A stretch of 64,000 nucleotides of DNA from positions 61,713,901-61,777,900 of the forward strand of contig OY754465.1 in the NCBI GenBank assembly GCA_963575645.1, given 5' to 3'. Positions 12,208 to 22,468 of this stretch are shown one piece after another. Made by a program: the position numbers and the translations under genes. Within the stretch, counting starts at the first letter, position 1; the number at the start of each line of letters is the position of its first letter. The notes below the pieces were generated by a model that worked only from the letters and a program-made list of their open reading frames with translations, did not search any database and was not told the DNA's origin. This stretch comes from Xanthostigma xanthostigma (lineage: Eukaryota; Arthropoda; Insecta; Raphidioptera; Raphidiidae).

Positions 12208-12836
12208 TTTTACACGCTTTATATTAACTTCACTTGTAAGTTTGTATGTATGTATGTTTGTTTGTAACCTTCGTTTGGACTACCGTAAGTGATTTATTAC
12301 TGTAGTATAATATGCCAGCACTGTAACTACAGTGGTTAGCCGTGCGGTCTAAGGCACGGGTCTTCGCTGACGTCAACTCTCGGAATCACGGGTCGTGGGT
12401 TCTAATCCCGTCCACGCCGAAAAAAAAAAATGTTTTTTTTCGGCAAATTTTTGACAATAAATCGAACTAAAAAGTGGAAAATAAATATAGTTTAAAAAAA
12501 ACTAAAAAACACGCTTTATATCAAACTAAAAAGTGAAAAATAAATATAGTTTAAATAAAACTAAAAAACGCGCTTTATATCGAACTAAAAAGTAAAAAAT
12601 ATTTTTTTTAAAATAAGCTTAAAACAATAATGAATAAAAAATACAAGTATTATTGTGAAAAAAGGGTGGGGCACTTTGTTCCACATTTTCGTACATCGAG
12701 CGCCCCACATTTTTTCACAATAATACTTGTATTTTTTATTCATTATTGTTTTAAGCTTATTTAAAAAAAAAAATATTTTTTACTTTTTAGTTCGATATAA
12801 AGCGTGTTTTTTAGTTTTTTTAAACTATATTTTTTC
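12208..12836 (+). mobile_element. Composite element L, copy 1: tRNA-Leu-like SINE head plus long hairpin tail
   Basis: A 5' leader (tttttacacgctttatatt … tgtatgtatgtatg) precedes a tRNA-like segment at 12330-12420 with an A-box (TTAGCCGTGCGG), a B-box (GGGTTCTAATCCC) and a CCACGCCGA end. An A-rich linker follows. From about 12543 to 12833 a hairpin has arms of about 120 bp, closing on GGTGGGGC / GCGCCCCAC with the loop tttgttccacattttcgtac. Copy 3 (45140-45707) repeats the whole order on the opposite strand; copy 2 (43943-44160) has only the hairpin. Confidence 0.75.
12330..12420 (+). other. tRNA-Leu-like segment (SINE head, not a functional tRNA)
   Basis: The D-arm/A-box GCCGTGCGGTCTAAGGC and the T-arm GGGTTCTAATCCC fit a class II (long variable arm) tRNA such as tRNA-Leu. 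The acceptor stem pairs poorly (CAGTGG against CCACGCCG) and the anticodon arm is eroded. The same segment recurs inside copy 3 of element L, so it is a SINE promoter. Confidence 0.7.
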
Positions 12837-13417
12837 TACAAAATGTCAGAAGAAAGATAAAAAACATTTTTAATACAGTCCAACATCGGCCAAAAATTAA
12901 ATTAATGACGCTATAAGTTGATCAAAGGTTTATATTTTGAAAACGAGTGGCGGACCAATCACAGGTTGCTGTATCGTGTGCAGTTTTTTTTTTATTATTA
13001 AAGATTCTCTAGATTTAACGCGAATCCCAGTTCGTGTGAACAAAGAATCATGTAAAAAAAACTCGCATTACAACTTCGCAACTTTCTTTCCAAATAGCAT
13101 CATTCAAACACCGACACAGGAAACAAAACAAGTTTTGTGTCATTAAAATTTCGTGTCTTTCAAATCGAATTTACATATTCAAGTTTTTTTCCTCGCGGCA
13201 ATAAAATTAAGTAAAAAATATTCAAGTAATAAAATGCTAAAAAATATGAAAGACTTAATAAATTTGAGCTTTCAACTGTCAAAAATCGAGTTACGAAATA
13301 AGGAATGTACTGCAAAACAATATATTCTTCTGGTTACAAAACGGCGATACTGCAGAGATTCGAAAAAGTCGTTTAGTTTGTCTAAATTGTTGACGCTCAG
13401 ATTTGCGCGTTATTTTT
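12837..13417. other. Spacer without recognised features
   Basis: AT-rich sequence between element L and the first family R copy. Two small frames (12937-13146 and 13153-13419) have low-complexity composition and no recognisable domain. Confidence 0.5.
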
Positions 13418-13839
13418 GACGTGATAACGTCTTATAAATTGATGAAACACCGGCTGCACGCACGAAAAAGAGTAACGTTCCGCAAGCGAGAGCGCGATAT
13501 AAGCGATAGTCTCTCTCTTCTCGCGTGACGTCAGAGAGTAGTGTGCGTTCAACATTTTTTTCGGCTGTTCCAGCGAAAGCTACATCTGACAGATGGCCAG
13601 ATAAATTATACAGTTTGTTGACAAATATATAATATATATACATTCTTTTAAATGTCTTTTATAATTGCTTAAAATATGTATTTTGCTTTGGTTGATCAAA
13701 TTATTAGTCGGTAAAAATATAGTTTGACAGCTACTAAAATTTAGGTTATGTATTATTAAATATGATATTCGAGCGGAATACGTTATCACGTAAAACTATC
13801 GTCCGTAAACCGACTTTACAGACAACAAATTTTTTTTTT
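13418..13839 (+). mobile_element. Family R repeat, copy A
   Basis: Left end GACGTGATAACGTC at 13418. Its inverted counterpart ACGTTATCACGT lies at 13779-13791, but the conserved sequence runs 48 bp further (aaaactatcgtccgtaaacc … gactttacagacaac) into a T-run that ends at about 13839. Copies D (50756) and C (63559) share both borders; E (14384) is interrupted and B (63328) is truncated. It carries TGACGTCA at 13526. No coding capacity; class unknown. Confidence 0.8.
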
Positions 13840-13843
13840 CAAG

Positions 13844-14041
13844 TTTCGACCAATTGGAAAATATCAACAAAGAATAAACACAATCCGGTATTCCCGAGCG
13901 GGCACGCCAGGAACGAGACAGAGAAATAACAGACGCCCGACAACTGTTGCGGACGCGGATGTCAAAAATGTTGCGGATGAAGAAGCCTGCAGCATCCCTA
14001 CTCCAGATTATGTCACCATTGAAATACCGAATGAGTTTTGA
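13844..14041 (+). CDS. Unidentified C-terminal coding-like segment, possible captured or pseudo exon
   Basis: Sixty-five open codons end in TGA at 14039-14041. A T-rich tract and AAG immediately precede, so it could be read as an exon with a 3' splice site, but the T-run is the end of family R copy A. The translation begins FRPIGKYQQRINTIRYSRAG, is rich in Arg/Pro/Thr, and ends CSIPTPDYVTIEIPNEF. Base composition is clearly more GC-rich than the neighbours. I do not recognise the protein. It may be a chance frame, a transposon-captured exon or a decayed gene. Confidence 0.2.
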   Translation, partial: FRPIGKYQQRINTIRYSRAGTPGTRQRNNRRPTTVADADVKNVADEEACSIPTPDYVTIEIPNEF

Positions 14042-14383
14042 CGTGACTTCTTGTGGTACCAAGTATACCCTTAGATTTCAATCGCTAGTAGCTATACAAG
14101 ACTAAATAATGCGTTAACAATGATTGAGCCCACGAAGGATTGAGCACGTCTTTACGAGTTTGTCGCGCGCGATTCGTTGCCTTTGACGAGTGTAGGCGCA
14201 TGATGACATTGGAAAGCTCGCATCGAGAGGAATGCACTAAGCCAAAAAAGTTCATAGGGTTTGAGTGTTACGGGCTCTCATATTATACGGATAGAGTGCA
14301 GGCGATACAGGGAACAGTAATATTCGGCGTCTTCACGAAAAATGTACGGCGCAGGACCCGAACTGCGTCTTTCTTTAGTTTTT
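14042..14383. other. GC-richer unassigned stretch
   Basis: The sequence between the open segment above and family R copy E keeps about 50% GC from 14130 to 14370 and has an open frame from 14140 to 14385. Its translation shows no motif I can name. Confidence 0.3.
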
Positions 14384-14763
14384 GACGTGATAACGTCTTA
14401 TAAATTGATGAATCACCAATCTTAAAAATTGATAAAACACCGGCTGCATGCACGAAAAAGTGTAACGTTCCTAACGTTCCGCCTGACCCTGTGCGTGCTT
14501 TTCTCGAAAACGGCCCTAACGATTTGGATGAAATTTACTGAAAAGGGATTTTGGGGGGCAAAAAATCGTTTTAGCTAGGTCTCATCTCTCGAAAAAATCG
14601 TCTTCATACAAATTTTATCATTATAAAAATCAATTTTTTGACGTATGAAAATACTTAAATATTGTAAGTAGGTTTTGGAATTTTATATAAACAGTGAAAC
14701 AATTGTTTTCAAAATATTATGACAATTAATCTTTGAGACTTAAAATAAATACGAAAGAAAGAA

Positions 14764-14956
14764 ATAAAAAATAGAGAATAGTTACTTCTTACCACAACAA
14801 GTTTATTAGTGGATGTACATTTCGAGAGCTATGCTCTCATCTTCAGCAATATACTAAAGAGTTTAGTGTATTGCTGAAGATGAGAGCATAGCTCTCGAAA
14901 TGTACATCCACTAATAAACTTGTTGTGGTAAGAAGTAACTATTCTCTATTTTTTAT
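14764..14956. repeat. Palindrome with two opposed hammerhead-like motifs
   Basis: Arms 14764-14856 and about 14864-14956 are reverse complements with only a few mismatches. Each arm carries the same potential ribozyme-like motif in opposite orientation. Confidence 0.9.
14861..14920 (+). ncRNA. Hammerhead-like ribozyme motif (Penelope-type), plus orientation
   Basis: The core CTGAAGA (14874-14880) is followed by a stem II GAGAG/CTCTC (82-86 with 92-96) and GAAA (14897-14900). TGTACA then forms a two-bp stem III, and TC at 14907-14908 is in the cleavage position. Outside, TTAGTG and CACTAA can form an interrupted stem I. One extra nucleotide (T 14881) sits between the core and stem II, which departs from the standard hammerhead. 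A mirror copy is on the minus strand at about 14800-14859. Confidence 0.45.
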
Positions 14957-15202
14957 TAGATTCAAACCACAGTGCTCCTAATATTTTTGTTAGAAAGAAA
15001 GAAAGTTAAAAAAAACAATTATATTGTAGGTGGTAAGTAATTTTAATAAATAAAATTAACCTAAATTTGAAGCAAAAGATGCAATATCATAGATTCGAAT
15101 TATTATAATTATTATATAAATTTAGGTTATGTATTACGGAATACGTTATCACGTAAAACTATCGTCCGTAAACCGACTTTACAGACAACCAATTTTTTTT
15201 TT

Positions 15203-15657
15203 CATTTTGGGTGTTCCGTGTACTTCCTTCCTTATAACAGATGTCAATTTAGGAATTAGTACCGAACAAGGTACATACCCAGGACATTACTCGGTACCTT
15301 AAAAAAGACAATGGTTTCCGAGGAAATGAGGTAATAATCAATACGCCTTTAATTTTCTTAAACTTCCAATTCTTAACAGCTGACTATAGAGCGAGCACAC
15401 AACTCGAACAACGAACACGAAGCATGGAGGTTACCTAGCATTTTTTTTTCACATTGCATGTATAATTATTGTTCTAAAAATAAACCGGGTACAGACACGT
15501 AATATGCATGTATCAAGGTATGAGAGGCGAGAGCTATTATAAACAATGCAGGTAGGTAGAGCGCCCGTGGTGGACGTGGAAAAGACATGCATACAATAAA
15601 ATATAATACAGTGTGTAAATTTAATATCATTTCACTCTTATTTTCAAATTGTCTGAA
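15203..15657. other. Spacer, nothing recognised
   Basis: No gene or clear repeat ends were seen between family R copy E and the Penelope-like palindrome. Confidence 0.5.
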
Positions 15658-15832
15658 AATCCAAATCTTCTTGGTTTCCGGGCTTGTATGCCGTGGTCCA
15701 TTGGTATTACTACCTGACGTTTCGTCTACAACTGCGGTAGACATTATCAAAGGCGATTCGTAGACGAAACGTCAGGTAGTAATACCAATGGACCACGGCA
15801 TACAAGCCCGGAAACCAAGAAGATTTGTCTGA
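15658..15832. repeat. Penelope-like repeat arranged as a palindrome, copy ii
   Basis: Two arms (about 15662-15745 and 15758-15830) face each other, each carrying CCGTGGTCCATTGG, TATTACTACC and TGACGTTTCGTCTAC or the complement. One arm has a GTCTAC/GTAGAC stem followed by GAAAC, the arrangement also seen at 45890 and 51930. Confidence 0.8.
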
Positions 15833-15869
15833 AAATGTTCATATCGTAGTATTAGTTTAAATGTAATCG

Positions 15870-16060
15870 TTTTTAGGATTCCGTATCTTAAAATGAAAAA
15901 AAGGAATCCTTATAGGATCACTTTGTTGTCCGTCTGTCTGTATGTCAAGACTCTTGGGAATCAAAACCTATAAGGTACTTTCCGTTGACCTAGAATCATG
16001 AAATTTGCCAAGAAGCAATGTCTTACAGCGCAAGTAAAGGAAAAAATCCGAAAACCGTAA
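15870..16060 (+). repeat. Dispersed arthropod repeat ("ttaggattccgt … tataggatcac" type)
   Basis: Contains TTTAGGATTCCGTA, CTTATAGGATCACTTTG, tccgtctgtctg, and a later TTGACCTAGAATCATG. This block resembles a dispersed repeat I associate from memory with lepidopteran genomes. No coding frame. Confidence 0.5.
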
Positions 16061-16164
16061 ATTTGTAGTTACATCACAAAAAAAGTTTTTAAACCACGAC
16101 AACGTGCTGCGCACGTACACAGTAACAGCTCTTAGTAATGCAGTGTAAGCAACAAGTCATCACG

Positions 16165-16240
16165 AGCGACGGTGGTTGAGTGGTATAGAATGTTCGTGCT
16201 ACCATGCGGGCGTCCTGTGTTCGATTCCTGGCTGATGCAT
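16165..16240 (+). other. tRNA-Gly-like sequence (pseudo-tRNA or SINE head)
   Basis: GGTGGTTGAGTGGTATAGAA, GCGGGCGTCC and GTGTTCGATTCC closely follow tRNA-Gly(GCC) around the D-arm, anticodon 3' half and T-arm, and the 3' end GCTGATGCA matches its acceptor strand. The 5' acceptor strand does not pair well and the anticodon loop reads ACC, so I do not call it functional. Confidence 0.6.
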
Positions 16241-17129
16241 TTATCATTTTTTTTATACTGACTCACTTATCAAAACTAATGTTTCCCGTTAACCTAGAAT
16301 CTTGTTTGGTGCGAAAGAAGGTTGCATAGCACCAGCAAAGAAAAAAATCCAAAAATCATAAATTTCTGATTCTATATAATATAGAATTATTACATGCTAA
16401 ATTTAATTTTTATGAAATAACGGTACGGAAAAAACGCTAAAAAATTGCCGTTCACCACTCTTATTATCAAAAGGAACACTCCGAAAAATCAATTATCAGC
16501 ATTGAAAAATTTTAGCGCAAACAATTGTCATAAACAATTTAATTATTCATTTCTTTATAACTGCAAAACGAAAATTATAGAACACAAGTGAGGAATACTA
16601 ATTGTGCAAGTATAGCTTGACCGATTTTGTAATTCGTATCTCGCATTTATCACGGAACACGCTGTATGGACGTATCTTGGTCATTTTTATTATTATTATT
16701 ATAAAGCAATGGCGGAGAGGTGGAGAAGCATCACCGGTTACAACCGCTTCACGTCTCACGGTCAGGGTTGAGCAGTGGCGGCTCTCGTCAAAAATAGTCA
16801 CGAAAATTACTGAGCTGCAGAAAACAATCTGGTGTTGACGTAGCTTTATTCTACCAATTCTGCCACCGTGTTTAAAAAAAGTAAGTAACGCAATAGTTGC
16901 ATTTCTAGAGGTTATCTGATCTCAAAAAAAGAAAAAAAATCAAAACATCACTATTGTCCGTTGAATTATCCGAACTTTATAAAAGATGATTTCAATATAG
17001 TAAAAAATACTAATAGTTTTCGTTACGATCGTAACGTAAGAAGTTGATTGTTTGGATATGTAGAATAAACGATAACTCATCCGCCGCGATAGTGGAAAGT
17101 TCGCGTTTGAGCCCTGGCATTTTTAAATA
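16241..17129. other. Spacer without recognised gene
   Basis: Contains a second block with the phrase "gttaacctagaatc" (about 16290) related to the repeat at 15.9 kb. The 16602-16838 frames on the two strands overlap each other and show no domain. Confidence 0.5.
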
Positions 17130-17557
17130 CAGTGTAAATTCTATATAGCGACACTCGAGGGACTGTCTGTGGCGTTATTGAGAGTTGTCGTTAAACGGAG
17201 AGAAGAAATAATCCATTAATATTTTTTTACTATAATATGTATTTACTCATAATATATAAAATTTACAACTAACCAACAAATATTCATAACATATAAAAGA
17301 TAATCCCAACAAACAAAAGAACGAATTTCTTAGAATCTTCGGTACGCACGATACCGACAACAACGCAACAAAATAACAAACAAGTAGGTACTGTTTATTG
17401 CTTAATGATGACGTATTGTCGTTATTTAGAGTGGGTGTGTCGTTTTTTTAAGTGTTACATGGTATGAGCAACAAGGTAAACCAACTAGAGTAAAGTGATT
17501 TCGACGTTTTAAGGAGTTTGTCGTTATATCGAGTGACGTTAAATGGAGTTTACACTG
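17130..17557. mobile_element. pogo/Tigger-like TA-flanked MITE
   Basis: Ends CAGTGTAAATTC and GAGTTTACACTG are inverted repeats inside TA dinucleotides (17128-17129 and 17558-17559). The subterminal sequence (atatagcgacactcgag / atatcgagtgacgttaaa) continues the inverted similarity. Such CAGTGTAAAC…ACG ends are typical of pogo-family elements. Confidence 0.7.
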
Positions 17558-17632
17558 TATTGTATTGTAACGTTACCAACTGGTGTTTCATAATATTGTA
17601 TTGTAACGTTACCAACTGGTGTTTCATAATAT
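17558..17632 (+). repeat. 36-bp tandem duplication
   Basis: Two exact adjacent copies of a unit containing TTGTAACGTTACCAACTGG and TTTCATAATAT, abutting the MITE end. The repeated peptide seen in translation is a by-product. Confidence 0.9.
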
Positions 17633-17992
17633 TAAAACACAGTGTATTAAAAAAAAGGGTTTTATTCAGAAAGTATTTCTATTTTCTTAAGAAAGTTAGT
17701 AATTAAATTGACTCTAAAAATTAATTTAGAATACAATTACGATCTTTACGCGGGGTTGCAGAAAGCACTGCCAACAAAATTTAATTTGACAACGATCTTA
17801 GATTGCAATCGTGTCAATTAAATATATCGCTCATCCCTGGTGGCATTTATTAAATATTATACACTGTACACTTTGCACGGTGCATTGGAATATGACCTGC
17901 AAATAGAATTAGCATAAAATAAAACGTTCATAATCGGTTTGCAACTAATCGAGATCAGTGATCGCTGCTGAGCGAACTGGAAAAAGTTATTT

Positions 17993-18195
17993 TATTCTTA
18001 TATATCGAAGAGTATATTAAAGGGTGAAAATGAATAACGAGCAAAATTCTTGTTAAGATGAAGGAAGGTTTTGGTTGAGGATCATAAAATAAGCTTATTT
18101 TATGATCCTCAACCAAAACCTTCATTCATCTTAACGAGAATTTTGCTCGTTATTCATTTTCACCCTTTAATATACTCTTCGATATATAAGAATTT
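17993..18195. repeat. Palindrome P1 (stacked pair, first)
   Basis: Nearly perfect palindrome centred on ATAAGCTTAT at about 18093, arms about 100 bp (TATATCGAAGAGTATATTAA … / its complement). Confidence 0.93.
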
Positions 18196-18365
18196 TGACA
18201 TTAGTATAAAGTAGTGTTGATCCAATAGAATGTTAAGATGAAGAAAGGTTTTGGTTGAGGATCATAAAATAAGCTTATTTTATGATCCTCAACCAAAAAC
18301 CTTCCTTCATCTTAATATTCTATTGGATCAACACTACTTTATATTAAAGTCAAAATTCTTATATT
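18186..18365. repeat. Palindrome P2 (stacked pair, second)
   Basis: Centred on the same ATAAGCTTAT sequence at about 18273. The inner 40 bp of each arm is identical to P1 (tggttgaggatcataaaa) but the outer arms are different (agtagtgttgatccaata). The start overlaps the right end of P1. Confidence 0.93.
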
Positions 18366-18662
18366 ATTCGGTTCACTGGTCATCGCTTTTCTGAAACAAC
18401 CTGTATAGACGGGATGCGGTGAAGCGACACCGGCTGGCGTGTTTATGTTCCTCCATCGCGGATGGTCATTCGTCTATGATGTAGAACACGTGGCGCGGCC
18501 GCGCGACCAGTTGTGTGAGGCCAACTCGAAGGAACCTCTCGCAACAAACAGACAACTCGCGCATAGGTGGTTCGTGTCGTCCACTACCCGCATAATATTA
18601 GGATTTAGACTTGGATTGTAGATTATAGACGCTCAACAGCTAAGGTCATCGGCGACTGTGTG

Positions 18663-18968
18663 TATAGTACGCGCCACGAATCTAAAAGACTCGGAAGTTA
18701 GATGCGAATACAGGCTTGCGCTTGTACACTCTGTTGAAAAACTACAAACTCGCAACTCAACAAAACTAACAACTTGACAATAGTGTACTCGACTGTACTT
18801 TAAAGCAGGAAAGGAAAGGTAACGAGCGATCACGGCCCATCACCGACGAGCGCACGTTCCGTGCATGTAGCTGGGAGGTGGTGGGAGTATCAACGGCTCT
18901 AAAATGTGCCTTTGCAACGCTGTCTGTGACTAAGTTCCGAACCTTTTAGATTCGTGGCGCGTACTATA
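18663..18968. mobile_element. TIR element T, copy 1
   Basis: Inverted ends TATAGTACGCGCCACGAATC and GATTCGTGGCGCGTACTATA enclose about 260 bp. A second copy in opposite orientation is at 31924-32255 (shared tagctgggaggtggtggg, caccgacgagcgcac and ttgaaaaactacaaactc). The proposed target site is TA or TATA. Confidence 0.85.
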
Positions 18969-19133
18969 TTAGAAAATCGGCCAGCCAACCGGCTGCTACG
19001 AGCTCGGGATCCTGGTAGTGCTAATTCCCATAAAACGTTGGAATGCTAACACATCAATGTTTCCCCTGAAATAATATACCTACCTACTGGAAAATAATCA
19101 TGATTTTTTAAAATAATAATAATAATAAAGTTC

Positions 19134-19560
19134 ATTAGTATTCGTCCATGCAAACACCCCCTGCACCCTTCATCTCAAATCTTTTCCCCTCGCCTAAAAA
19201 CGGTTCGCGCTCTCCCGACGCTATTTTTAAAGCTAGGGGATTCTAGTAAACGCCAAATGAAAGACAAAGAATCAGACTACAGATCCTTCAGGCGAATTTT
19301 TTGACAAAAAATTCCTGAAAAAACTTACAACCTTTTGAAAAAAATAATAAGTTACGTAATATTTCACACGTAGGCGAAACTGTTTTTCAAAAAATTCGCC
19401 TGAAGGATCTGTAGTCTGATTCTTTGTTTTTCATTTGGCGTTTACCAGAACCCTCTAGCTTTAAAAATAGCGTCGGGAGAGCGCGAACCGTTTTTAGGCG
19501 AGGGGAAAAGATTTGAGATGAAGGGTACAGGGGGTGTTTGCAGGGACGATGACTCTTAAT
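19134..19560. repeat. Fold-back element, arms about 170 bp
   Basis: Arms about 19134-19312 and 19388-19560 are reverse complements with few differences (GGTTCGCGCTCTCCCGACGC against GCGTCGGGAGAGCGCGAACC). The 80-bp loop is AT-rich. Confidence 0.93.
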
Positions 19561-20820
19561 GTACATTTTGACAGTTAAAGAATTTTTTTATGCTGTGGAA
19601 ACAATTTTCTAGGATTCTAGGCTATACTGATTTATCCTATCGTATATAGGTAAAACTAGTTTGAAATCGGCTTTGGCTGATAACATATACAATATAAAAA
19701 GATATTGTAAATTATAGATGCTCGACAGACTAAACAGGGCGTCACAAAACGGACCCACGAAAAGAGACGACTATATAGAATGTCCGTTGTATTTGTTCCG
19801 AATCTGTAACTGAGGCGTTGCCTCAACTGTAACGGTACCTCCTCTGGTGCACAGACACGGCGGCCACCGGATTATACAACACCATCTATGTTCACGTGTG
19901 TGTGTGTTGTGTGTCCGTAATAATATGCATGCGCACACACACATCCATACGTATACAAGACCGCGTCGCGCCGTAACCTTGAATGCTGCATAACAAAAAG
20001 AAGTCAGCCGAAAGTTTGATAACCTATATTGTTATATAGTAGGTTAGGATGATTGTTCTAATAACTGGATCATTTGTTTTCAATATTATATACCTACCCA
20101 ATAAAAACAAAAAATTGCTATATTACTTCTATATACGATCGGACTCGTGTATTTTCAACACCATCTATTTTCAACTGATTTTCAAATTTTTAGTCCATAC
20201 ACAAAGTTTTCCTTCTTCGCTGCTCATATGGAAAAATGTGTTTAATCTCAAATTAACGTTCTGATTGGTCTATGACTGCCACAAAGTGAGGATGGAGGAG
20301 TACTTGAAAACACACTAGTTGATTAGTCCCGACAGATTGAAAATACTGCGAATATTTCTACTAAATCAAAGTCAGAATGAAGGTCGCTGCCCACGAGGCT
20401 GGTTTTGCCGCTGGAATCACTGCTGGAACTTGTGCCGGCTGGCGCGCTGGCTGCGAAGATGGAAATGACGTCACTGTGGGCTCGCGATCGATTTCAAAAT
20501 TAGCAACGCGGGGATATTTTTCGCGCTCGCCTGTCTGCTTTATTTTGTCACGTGGGCGTATCCAGGAGGGCAAAACAAGCACGGGGGACCCCCTCTCGGA
20601 CCAAAAGCTGGATACGCCCATGTTAACGTCATAGAAAAAGACAAAGTTTTTGGAACAGAGATACTTTATTCAGATTGAATGCAAGTACAACATCAACAAA
20701 TCCTGTCATCGAAGAAAACAGAGAATTACATCCAAGAAAGAGACGCAGATATATTTTCGATACACTTTATTGCGTTCACTCACCGCACATTGAGTAGATA
20801 GGCAATGATTTATATAGTTA
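19561..20820. other. Mixed repeat stretch, no gene
   Basis: Holds a MITE-like segment ending in tattttcaacaccatcta (about 20145) and gacagattgaaaatac (about 20330), also seen at 39.4 and 52.85-53.05 kb. A GC-rich block at 20380-20620 (ggaaatgacgtcactg, gtcacgtgggcg) is related to 24.05-24.30 and 33.1-33.4 kb. The segment 20560-20820 recurs inverted at 29570-29850. Confidence 0.6.
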
Positions 20821-21429
20821 ACTAGCGGTCCCGTCCGGTTTCACCCGGGTGTAAAAGAACAAATGGGGAAGGGAGGAACATGAGTACACACATTCATCTT
20901 AGTTTACCGAGATGAATGTTGTGTCCAAATTTCATGATGATCGGAGTTACCGTTCAAAAGTTTTTGTCGATAAAAAGCAGTATTTAAACTTTTTTTAACT
21001 AATAATTTTCTTTAAATTAATTAAATAAAATTAAAATAAATTTAAATGTAAGACTTAGAAGAAAGCAATGTAAAAAATAAAAAAAAATAAAAATACTTTC
21101 GCCCAACGTGGGGCTCGAACCCACGACCCTGATATTAACAGTCGCATGCTCTACCGATTGAGCCATACGACGTTGTGTACTCACAACGCTAATATGAGAA
21201 TATCTAGTTAGTGCATTTCACATGAATAGAAGCTTATTTTTGAGATACATTTTGCAACATTTTTCATTAAAGCTCCGCTCCTAATGGTCGTAGCGTAATA
21301 TTATATAGCCTATAGCCTTCCTCGATATGGGCTATCCAACAAATTTTTTTTTTCAATTTGAACCAGTAGTTCCTGAGATTAGCGTGTTCAAACAAACAAA
21401 CTCTTCAGCTTTATATATTATAGTATAGA
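20821..21429 (-). mobile_element. tRNA-Lys-derived SINE-like element K, copy 1
   Basis: Read on the minus strand it starts CTATACTATAATATATAAAG, has a head (gaagagtttgtttgtttgaa, ctatccaac region), a tRNA-Lys-like module (21100-21172) and a tail (cgttcaaaag … CACCCGGGTG … GGGACCGCTAGT). Relatives are at 26305, 33669, 35034, 47736, 48860 and 53062. Confidence 0.9.
21100..21172 (-). other. tRNA-Lys-like module in element K copy 1
   Basis: On the minus strand, GGCTCAATCGGTAGAGCATG, then TCAGGGTCGTGGGTTCGAGC and CCCACGTTGGGCG closely match tRNA-Lys(CTT). The anticodon position reads GTT and the 5' acceptor strand is replaced by acgtcgt, so it is not a working tRNA. Confidence 0.85.
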
Positions 21430-21738
21430 TTAATAGATACATGGATACACCACAATATAGTGGTGTTTGAAAACATAGCAGGTTGACCGATCATTGTAAC
21501 AATCACCTCGACACGTATGGTTTCCCCGCAGCTTATACATAATAATAATATTGTGTATATTTATAGTCAGATGGTGCCTCTTTAGTCATTAGCATGCACA
21601 TGGCTTCATTTATAATGCAGTAAATCAAGCGATAATGTTGAATAATATTAAACGAGCGATGTCACTTGCTATAGAGGTATCTACTGACTAGCTATATCAT
21701 TTTCTTTTCTCTTTCTTTGTGATCAGGTGTTCAGTTTT

Positions 21739-22126
21739 TAGTGTCCGACCGAAGTTTCGGCTTCGGCCACCTTCGGCGAAAACTTCGGCTTCGGCTACAA
21801 TGAGCCGTAGTTTCGGCCGAAGCCGAAGATTTCTAAGAAGCTCCGAAATTGAACGAACTGTTACGAATGAGCGAGAGCGCGATGGACGTGGCGACTTCTA
21901 GAGATGATTAAAATTACCTTTTTATATTATATAGGCAATAGGCAATGTAAACATTCAATTTAAAAGTTTTAAAATCATTTATATTATTAATTGTAGCTTG
22001 TAGCCGTTGTAGCCAATTTAAACTGAATTTCTGAAGGTTTTGAAGTCTTCGGCTTCAGTCAAAGGTCGTGGCGATAGCCGATTAATCGGCTTCGGTCAGA
22101 AATCGATCTTCGGTCGGACATTACTA
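21739..22126. mobile_element. hAT-like MITE with TAGTGTCCGACCG ends
   Basis: Ends TAGTGTCCGACCGAAG and CTTCGGTCGGACATTACTA are inverted. The subterminal sequence is a dense run of cttcggcttcgg/ccgaagccgaag. No 8-bp duplication is obvious, so the family label is by end sequence only. Confidence 0.65.
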
Positions 22127-22468
22127 TTAACATTGTTCAAAAAGAAAAATGCTTACTTACTGCTAAATCTTTCATTTGGCAAGTTTTCATGTTTTTATTT
22201 TACAAATAAATGACTCGTAAGTAAAAACTTGCCAAGTGAAAGTAAGTAAATGAGTCAGTGTTAAAAATAGCGACATTCGAGCATATATCTTCGAAACTTC
22301 TTCTTTTATAAAATTCGGGATTAATAGACGAACAAACTTGTACAGATCAAATATATTTTGAAGTTATAAGAGAGTCGAAAGTAGTTCGAAATGGTTCCTG
22401 TAAATATCCAGTCAGTGGTTCCGAACTTGGCCGACACACTGCTATGTACCAGGACAAAACATTATGAT

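Larger units (their letters stand above)
14384..15202 (+). mobile_element. Family R repeat, copy E, interrupted by other DNA
   Basis: The left end (GACGTGATAACGTC … caccggctgcatgcacg) runs to about 14500, and the right end (TACGTTATCACGT … gactttacagacaacc plus T-run) lies at 15133-15202. Some 630 bp of foreign sequence, including the hammerhead-like palindrome at 14764-14956, separates them. Confidence 0.65.

Noticed and set aside
17518-17706. Frame with a repeated 12-residue peptide (YCNVTNWCFIIL)
   Set aside because: The peptide repeat is only the translation of a 36-bp tandem duplication next to a MITE.
21100-21172. Functional tRNA-Lys gene
   Set aside because: 5' acceptor strand replaced, anticodon altered, and the sequence is an internal part of a dispersed repeat present at several sites.
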